DNA of 17,593 bases, from the NCBI GenBank assembly GCA_021799405.1, contig JAJZAL010000097.1, positions 1 to 17,593 of the forward strand, read 5' to 3'. A program made the translations under genes and the position numbers. This document shows, piece after piece, positions 12,949-17,593 of this stretch. Under the pieces are notes generated by a model that did not search any database, had not been told where the DNA came from, and saw nothing but the letters and a program-made list of their open reading frames with translations. This stretch comes from Acidobacteriota bacterium. GTDB taxonomy: Bacteria; Acidobacteriota; Terriglobia; Terriglobales; Acidobacteriaceae. Position 1 is the stretch's first letter; each line of letters begins with the position of its first letter.

Positions 12949-13979
12949 GGCTGCAGAACGCCTTTCACGATTGCGCCGGAGTGCATCGCGTCAAAGGCAT
13001 CGCGCCACTCGCTCAGCGGCGCGACCCGGTCGATGATCGGATCGAGATTGATCCTGCCGCTGGCGAGCAGCGTAAGCACCTTCTCCCAGATGGGCCAGTT
13101 GTGTGAGAAGCTGCCCTGCAATGTGACGGCCTTCTGCACCAGCGGATCGAGCGAAAAGCCCAGCGGCTGAGGGCCCCAGCCTACCTTGGTGATATGGCCT
13201 GCCGGGCGGACGACTTCAAGCGCCAGTTTGAGCGAGGCTGAGACACCCGCGGCGTCGATGACCAGGTCGAGTCCGTAGCCGTCGCCGAAGCTCCTGACCC
13301 ACTCGGCGACATCTTCGCCCTGCGCGCCGAGCGTCGTATCCGCGCCCATCTGCTGTGCCACCGCAAGCCGCTTCGCGTCGGCGGCTGTGCCAATGACGAT
13401 GAGATGGCCCGCGCCGGAGAGCTTCGCCATCGCCGCGCAGAGCAGGCCGATGGGCCCCGGACCGATCACCGCAACCGTGTCTCCCGGCCGAATGTGGGAG
13501 TGTACGCAGACGGCATTGTAGGCCACGCAGCAAGGCTCGGTCAGGGCCGCCTTCTCCAACGGCAACGCGGCCGGCACGTGATGAAGGCAGCGCGCCGGAA
13601 CTTTGACAAACGGCGCCATCGCTCCGTTAACTCCATAGCCGAAGCCGAGCCGCTTCGGCTCGAGGTTGTAGAGCCCGCGGCGCATCAGCGGCGAATCGGG
13701 AGGCAGATGCGCTGCGGTTTCGCTCACCACACGGTCGCCCTCTTTGAACCCGGTAACGCGGCTACCCGCCTTCGCGACCGAGCCGGAAAACTCGTGGCCC
13801 AGAACGACGGGATAGTTCACCTTCCAGCCATGCTTGCCCGTGTATTGGTGCACGTCGCTACCGCAAATAGATGCGGAGTGCACCTTTAACAGGACGTCAT
13901 CCTCGCCAATCTCGGGAAGCGGTACCTCGCGAAGCTCCACCGAGTAAGGTTCCTTCGCGTAATTGACTAATCCAACCAT
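12945..13979 (-). CDS. Medium-chain (zinc) alcohol/polyol dehydrogenase lacking the structural zinc lobe
   Basis: A 344-residue MDR enzyme, first gene of the operon. Catalytic-zinc ligands are Cys39 (ICGSDVH), His62-Glu63 (LGHEFSG) and probably Glu148 (LTEPCC). The Rossmann motif is Gly173-Pro-Gly175-Pro-Ile-Gly178. This pattern is that of sorbitol, threonine and related polyol dehydrogenases. Odd: the segment that normally carries four structural-zinc cysteines (about residues 86-113) has none and reads ETAAHLPPDSPLMRRG, then LYNLEPKRLGFGYG. The frame is open to 14213, but ATG 13979 is the right start: similarity begins there and the promoter lies at 14014-14041, inside the would-be extension. 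A purine-rich GGAGAGG sits rather far (16 nt) upstream. The substrate is not predictable; a sugar or polyol is likely from context. Confidence 0.93.
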   Translation of the reverse strand: MVGLVNYAKEPYSVELREVPLPEIGEDDVLLKVHSASICGSDVHQYTGKHGWKVNYPVVLGHEFSGSVAKAGSRVTGFKEGDRVVSETAAHLPPDSPLMRRGLYNLEPKRLGFGYGVNGAMAPFVKVPARCLHHVPAALPLEKAALTEPCCVAYNAVCVHSHIRPGDTVAVIGPGPIGLLCAAMAKLSGAGHLIVIGTAADAKRLAVAQQMGADTTLGAQGEDVAEWVRSFGDGYGLDLVIDAAGVSASLKLALEVVRPAGHITKVGWGPQPLGFSLDPLVQKAVTLQGSFSHNWPIWEKVLTLLASGRINLDPIIDRVAPLSEWRDAFDAMHSGAIVKGVLQP

Positions 13980-14013
13980 AGGGATTACCGGCAAACCTCT
14001 CCAGGCGGGGTAG

Positions 14014-14041
14014 ATTACATTTTGCGGTCGCCGCGTGTCAA
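14014..14041 (-). promoter_or_regulatory. Sigma-70 promoter of the four-gene dehydrogenase/HUMPS operon
   Basis: On the minus strand a perfect TTGACA -35 (14041-14036) is separated by 16 nt from TGTAAT (14019-14014; 5 of 6 matches). Transcription would start near 14007, leaving a leader of roughly 28 nt before ATG 13979. This is the best promoter match I saw in the window. Confidence 0.72.
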
Positions 14042-14488
14042 TTCCCGGTATGGCTCCCGGCGGCCACGGCGCCGTAGGGGAGGGCGCAGGCCGCGGAAAG
14101 CGCGGTGAATGGGGCATGGCGAGGACTCTTGAAAGGTCCACCTTGGCGAACCCCAACCCTCCCCGTGTTGACGAACAATCGGCAGCGTATATGCATCCTT
14201 CTTCCGGAATCACCAGAACCCGGAATTTTGCCAGCCAGACGCTTGATTAGCATTGACAACGCAACATCGAAATGATGCTGCGTTGCGCATCCGAGCGGAT
14301 GTGTCGCATCTCAAGGGCAGGATCAATATACCGTGTTAGCCGCTCATTGCCTTGATGAGCGATCTTGGTGCGCCGATTGTCGGGCGTTTCAGTTGCCTAT
14401 TCCTGCTTATCCTGCAAACAGGCACGAAGAACGGCGTCGCATGATAACTGCTTTGGCTTGATTATGCTCTGCAGTGCAGGACGATCGA
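14042..14488. other. Intergenic region upstream of the operon promoter; no gene seen
   Basis: Short open frames lack family features. The left part (14042-14250) appears featureless. The right part holds three hairpins (14257-14361, listed separately). It could contain control sites for the operon or the 3' end of the transcript coming from the glycosidase side. Confidence 0.5.
14257..14361. repeat. Three consecutive inverted repeats
   Basis: First, 14257-14285: CAACGCA/TGCGTTG plus CATC/GATG with one mismatch, loop GAAAT. Second, directly after, 14286-14303: CGCATCC/GGATGTG (one G.T), loop GAGC. Third, 14341-14361: perfect CGCTCAT/ATGAGCG, loop TGCCTTG. They may form a termination or processing region, or operators of the operon about 240 bp downstream on the minus strand. 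Confidence 0.55.
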
Positions 14489-14620
14489 TCAAACAACCTC
14501 GATCTCCCAGCGCAAAAGCTCGGAACTCATAAAGGTCTTGCCGGCCTTCGAGGAACCGTCAAAGTCCCATTCTTCATGCCGGTTGGCCTGGATGGGATAC
14601 GACCTCCTCAGTGAGCTGAT
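14489..14620 (-). pseudogene. Short coding-like remnant, C-terminal end of an unidentified gene
   Basis: Between an in-frame TGA (14621-14623) and a terminal TGA (14489-14491) lie 43 sense codons with coding-like composition, including NRHEEWDFDGSSKAGKTF and ending LLRWEIEVV. No start codon occurs except an internal ATG in GKTFM. It is in a different frame from the glycosidase gene upstream, which already has a complete C-terminus, so it is not simply its continuation. It may be the remains of a deleted gene. A GAGGAGG sequence just inside the 5' end could be chance. Identity unknown. Confidence 0.3.
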
Positions 14621-14715
14621 TCATACTTATCCGGCTTAACAGGGAACGAGCATCATCGTGCTGGTTTGATTCTTCATCATCAATCATCCTCAATGCAGTT
14701 GTTCGCAGTGCGGAG

Positions 14716-16260
14716 CTACATTTTCTGTGATCCCACATGGATTGCAAATTGAGGGTTGAATCCTCCGAGAGCCATCGTAAGGAGAACTCCCGACATGCCC
14801 AGATTGCGAACTCCCAGTGGCTCTCCGGTTTGAGAGTCATAGTGTTCGCTGATCCCGACCTTGAGAGCATTCTCAAGGATGCGGCCGGAGAATTCTCCTG
14901 CAAGTTTTCGATGCCCGTACGACGCCAAGCCGCTGACAACCTGGTATGCAGGCGCGGGCCACATATCTCCGCGCCAGAAGCTGTTGCTTCTGTACTGGCT
15001 GCTGAGGGCGTCCACAGTTGGAACTGGAATGGGTGTATTCCAGTTGTGGCCAGCGAGCGTCTGCGCCATACGAGCCGCTTGTTGCCTGGTCGGTATCTGT
15101 GCGCACAATGGCACCATTCCACCTACGGTAGCGGTAGCAACCTTCTGGAGATTCTGGCGCCGGACGGCAAGAAAGCAGCCTTGCTCGTGATCCCACATGT
15201 AACGGCGCATGGCTTCGATGCCCCTCCGTACAAATGGGCGTCTTCGCATGGCAGTTTCGCTGTCGCCTGCTGCCTGCGCCAGCCGGATGAGGCTCATCTC
15301 TGAGAGCAAGAGATAAGCCGTGTTTGCCGGGATGTATATGTCACCGTACCAGGGGCCATTGTCTGGCCCTTGGGGCCGCTTCGGGTTCGTAGTCAGTTGC
15401 AGCGAATCTAAATCGACTTCGTTGTCGTAGGTTTCGTACCGCGCGTCCTGAATCTTCCCGTCATAAGAGCCCACAGTAACCAGGCCGATGTCGTCAAGGT
15501 CGCGTTCACGCCAGTACCAATCGTGAAAAGCCTCAAGAGGAGCGAGTGCGCAGCGCACCAGCGATAGATCGCCATTTCTTCTGTAGACCCGCTCAACTCC
15601 CCAGGCGAGAAGTGGTGCTTGAGAATACGCCGGAAAGTGCAACCAATCCTTACCGGAGAAACCGGGCGGTCCGCTGTTTGGCGCGATGAAATTTGCAATC
15701 ATGCCGTGCGCATACTCGGGCTTTGCCGCGTTCCAGCGCTTCTGAAAGTCCCAAAAGTTGTCATACACGCCACGGATCAATTCCGCATTTTCCGGCGCGA
15801 TGGCGATCAAATCGGTCAGAAACGTTGTATCCCACACCCATTGCCCTACGTATACGCCGCCCGGGATCAACCAGGCGTGGCGCAGTGGTGGTTCTGGCGA
15901 TCTGATTCTGCCTTGAATGCAGTCATGGAACACGTGGTCCGCAAAGGTGACCATTCGCGGGTCGCGGGAACGAAAGACAGGAATGTGAAGCTGCGGAGGC
16001 GTCGATTGCGCATCTACTGCTCCGTTCACGCCGAACAGGGGCCGCTGGAACGCAAGCGTGGCCCCGGCTGCGCCCAGCATGGTGAGGAAAAAACGTCGCT
16101 CGTGGATCTGCTGGCCATCTGGAAGGGATGACCTTTTGATCCATCGTCCAACGCGAGAGGTCTTCACCTTCGTGATGCTCCCCATTTTCGGAACTTTCAT
16201 CCGCTGATTGAGTTTTGCCTCAGGCGTCACCGCTACGCCCCACTTTGGCTGATGAGTCAT
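14716..16260 (-). CDS. Exported (alpha/alpha)6-barrel glycoside hydrolase (GH63/GH37-like, MGH1-type)
   Basis: A 514-residue protein related to clan GH-G enzymes (trehalase, processing glucosidase, mannosylglycerate hydrolase). A twin-arginine motif, ERRFFLTMLGAAGATLAF (54-71), implies export. The catalytic domain shows GQWVWDTTFLTD (139-150), where Asp144 is the likely general acid, then FSGKDWLHFPAYSQAPLLAWG, IYIPANTAYLLLSEMSL, SNSFWRGDMWPAPAYQVV, and EHYDSQTGEPLG (472-483), the usual site of the catalytic base. Substrate is uncertain. The start is not firm: ATG 16260 gives an unusually long n-region before RR55-56; internal ATGs at 16200 or 16185 would shorten it, but none has a clear ribosome-binding site (GAGAGAG precedes 16260). 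The sulfatase gene lies 293 bp upstream on the same strand. Confidence 0.85.
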   Translation of the reverse strand: MTHQPKWGVAVTPEAKLNQRMKVPKMGSITKVKTSRVGRWIKRSSLPDGQQIHERRFFLTMLGAAGATLAFQRPLFGVNGAVDAQSTPPQLHIPVFRSRDPRMVTFADHVFHDCIQGRIRSPEPPLRHAWLIPGGVYVGQWVWDTTFLTDLIAIAPENAELIRGVYDNFWDFQKRWNAAKPEYAHGMIANFIAPNSGPPGFSGKDWLHFPAYSQAPLLAWGVERVYRRNGDLSLVRCALAPLEAFHDWYWRERDLDDIGLVTVGSYDGKIQDARYETYDNEVDLDSLQLTTNPKRPQGPDNGPWYGDIYIPANTAYLLLSEMSLIRLAQAAGDSETAMRRRPFVRRGIEAMRRYMWDHEQGCFLAVRRQNLQKVATATVGGMVPLCAQIPTRQQAARMAQTLAGHNWNTPIPVPTVDALSSQYRSNSFWRGDMWPAPAYQVVSGLASYGHRKLAGEFSGRILENALKVGISEHYDSQTGEPLGVRNLGMSGVLLTMALGGFNPQFAIHVGSQKM

Positions 16261-16553
16261 TGCTCTCTCTCAGTCCACACCCCTAGCGGAGATCACCTTG
16301 ACTCTTGTTCGAAATGGTAACCCAAACTCACCCCTCGCGAGAAAGACTGGCCCGGGAACCTTCCGGTGAATGCACACCGCAAATTCCGCCTGCTTTTGCC
16401 GATGCATTTTCTCCCGTAATGTTCCGCCTGCTCGAACTCTCCGAGGACCGGGCTGCAAACGCGTCTGCATCTCTGAGAAAGATTGCCGCATCGGATTGCG
16501 TTGCTTCTGGCGCCGGCGAAGTTGAAGCCTTCGCCGGCGGCTTCTGACCCGGT
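16261..16553. other. Intergenic region between sulfatase and glycosidase genes
   Basis: No gene is supported here. Apart from the hairpin at 16511-16539, nothing stands out; I saw no convincing -35/-10 pair for the glycosidase gene. Confidence 0.5.
16511..16539 (-). terminator. Strong hairpin after the sulfatase gene
   Basis: A perfect 11-bp stem, CGCCGGCGAAG/CTTCGCCGGCG with a 7-nt loop, begins 14 nt past the sulfatase stop (16554). There is no U-tract on the minus strand, so it may stabilise the mRNA 3' end or terminate weakly. Confidence 0.55.
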
Positions 16554-17593
16554 CTAGGGCGCTTGCCGATATGGCGGGGTATACGAGGTTGGTGGAATCT
16601 TTTCGTGATCTGGCCGCGGCGAAGCACCCGCGGGCGTGCTCCAGTCACCCTTGCGCTGCTTGAGCGCCGTGTACTCCGCCACCACGTTGGGCGGAAAGCT
16701 TGGCATCTGCTCTTCCAGGCTTGCCATCAGCTCGTGCACGATCTCCGGATGCAGATGCGCCACGTCGTAGCTCTCGGCCATGTCCAACTCCACGTTGTAG
16801 AGCTCCGGCACCCGCAGCCAGGCGCTGGAGCGCGCTCCAGTGGTGCGGTCGTTCAGGTAAATTTCACCCTCGATGCCCTGCGCGACACGCAGCTTCCAGT
16901 GCTCCTTGCGAATGCAGTGCACATCCAACCCGCCGTTGCCCATAGCGCAAAAGTAGAGCAGCGGTTTGCGCTCCGGCATAGTTCCGTGGCCGTAGAGAAC
17001 GCCCTCCATGTTGATGCCATCCAGAGGCTTCGCGGGCAGCGGCAAATTACAGATGGCCGCCAGCGTGGGTAGCACATCGAGTGCGGAAACCCACTCTTTG
17101 CGCACCTTGTCCGCATCGAGCGTGCCCGGCCACCTCGCGATGAAGGGCACACGGAATCCGCCCTCAAAGGAGGTTGCCTTGCGCCCGCGCAGCAACCCCG
17201 GACTGCCCTGGTACCACGGGCCATGGTCGCTGGTGAAGATGACCAGCGTGTCGGAGGTGAGCCCCTTGCGCTCCAGCGCCTGCAGCACTTCGCCCACGCT
17301 CCAGTCGATCTCCGCAATGCAGTCACCCTGGTTGCCGAAACCGGTCTTGTCATGGAACCGCGGCGAGCCCATCGGAGGATCATGTGGATAAGAGAATGCC
17401 ATATAGAGGAAGAACGGATCGCCGTTGCTCTCCTCGATGTACTTAACGGCTTCGCTGGTATAGCGCGGCGTCAAGATGGTTCGGTCGGTGTTCGCTTCGA
17501 GCACGGTCTCGTCTCGCAGCAGTGGCAGCGGGTTCATGTCAACGCTGTAGGGCACGCCAAAGAACGCGTCAAATCCACGCGCGGTGGGCAGGT
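16554..17593 (-). CDS. Sulfatase (arylsulfatase-like, alkaline-phosphatase superfamily), C-terminal part
   Basis: The gene enters from the right edge; about 346 residues are visible. The frame at the edge reads LPTARGFDAFFGVPYSVDMNP, a classic sulfatase segment, so the true start lies outside the window. Other motifs: PFFLYMAFSYPHDPP, GDCIAEIDWSVGEVL, FTSDHGPWYQG (metal-binding Asp-His), LLRGRKATSFEGGFRVPFIARWPG and the C-terminal ELYNVELDMAESYDVA. Such enzymes hydrolyse sulfate esters from glycans or aryl compounds. The Cys/Ser-x-Pro-x-Arg formylglycine site and any signal peptide are outside the window, so the activation type and location cannot be stated. The gene ends at a strong hairpin; the exported glycosidase follows on the same strand, consistent with joint work on a sulfated glycan. 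Confidence 0.95.
   Translation of the reverse strand, partial: LPTARGFDAFFGVPYSVDMNPLPLLRDETVLEANTDRTILTPRYTSEAVKYIEESNGDPFFLYMAFSYPHDPPMGSPRFHDKTGFGNQGDCIAEIDWSVGEVLQALERKGLTSDTLVIFTSDHGPWYQGSPGLLRGRKATSFEGGFRVPFIARWPGTLDADKVRKEWVSALDVLPTLAAICNLPLPAKPLDGINMEGVLYGHGTMPERKPLLYFCAMGNGGLDVHCIRKEHWKLRVAQGIEGEIYLNDRTTGARSSAWLRVPELYNVELDMAESYDVAHLHPEIVHELMASLEEQMPSFPPNVVAEYTALKQRKGDWSTPAGASPRPDHEKIPPTSYTPPYRQAP

Noticed and set aside
11417..13170. Long plus-strand frames (351 and 328 codons) opposite the operon
   Set aside because: They are shadows of the isomerase, SDR and MDR genes, in which catalytic residues are identifiable.
13980..14213. N-terminal extension of the MDR dehydrogenase by 78 residues
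   Set aside because: The extension is Pro-rich, without family similarity, and contains the TTGACA/TGTAAT promoter; the family starts at ATG 13979.
1..17593. CRISPR arrays, insertion sequences or prophage genes
   Set aside because: No regularly spaced repeats, transposase or integrase motifs, or phage structural proteins are visible.

Overview
The window looks like the chromosome of an Acidobacteriota member, probably class Terriglobia. The best clue is a TIGR03435-type protein at 8173-8987, a paralogue family that is strongly expanded in that phylum. High GC, exported (Tat-type) glycosidases and a carbohydrate-catabolic gene load fit this. The placement is an inference; no rRNA or tRNA is present to confirm it.

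Layout, left to right. (1) 1-1186: the 5' part of an aldehyde dehydrogenase (minus strand), divergent from a D-ribose pyranase (RbsD/FucU) gene, followed by a HIT-family nucleotide hydrolase. (2) 1187-3520: a minus-strand gene joining a long basic, Gln-rich disordered tail to a degenerate receiver domain, then about 1.17 kb with no credible protein gene but many stem-loops, including a perfect 23-bp inverted repeat at 3153-3202. (3) 3521-6774: minus-strand housekeeping genes: mutM/fpg, an exported NTF2-like (DUF4440/SnoaL-like) protein, a YgiN-type monooxygenase and purA. A good intrinsic terminator separates the NTF2-like gene from mutM. (4) 6998-8081: an exported rhodanese and a TlpA-like thioredoxin, 7 nt apart on the plus strand, probably one periplasmic redox/sulfur unit. 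(5) 8173-8987: the TIGR03435 gene, broken by a one-base deletion in a T-run. (6) 9108-10532: a Tat-exported GH29 alpha-L-fucosidase, which meets a four-gene minus-strand operon tail to tail. (7) 10548-13979: the operon in transcription order is MDR (zinc) dehydrogenase, SDR dehydrogenase, xylose-isomerase-like TIM-barrel protein, and an OMPDC-superfamily (HUMPS) decarboxylase/synthase. Start/stop overlaps couple the first three, and a near-consensus sigma-70 promoter lies at 14014-14041. (8) 13980-14715: intergenic DNA with tandem hairpins and a short coding remnant. (9) 14716-17593: an exported GH63/GH37-like (alpha/alpha)6 glycosidase and a sulfatase that runs off the right edge, both on the minus strand.

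Working together: fucosidase, (alpha/alpha)6 glycosidase and sulfatase suggest outside-the-cytoplasm breakdown of a decorated, possibly sulfated and fucosylated glycan. The RbsD/FucU mutarotase, the aldehyde dehydrogenase and the two-dehydrogenase/isomerase/HUMPS operon are plausible cytoplasmic steps on the released sugars. The least explained element is that operon. Its HUMPS enzyme has the catalytic residues at the same numbers as E. coli UlaD, but the positions that tune UlaD to keto-gulonate phosphate look like hexulose-phosphate synthase instead. No phosphohexuloisomerase or sugar kinase is in view. The second candidate for something undescribed is the hairpin-rich non-coding block at 2347-3520.
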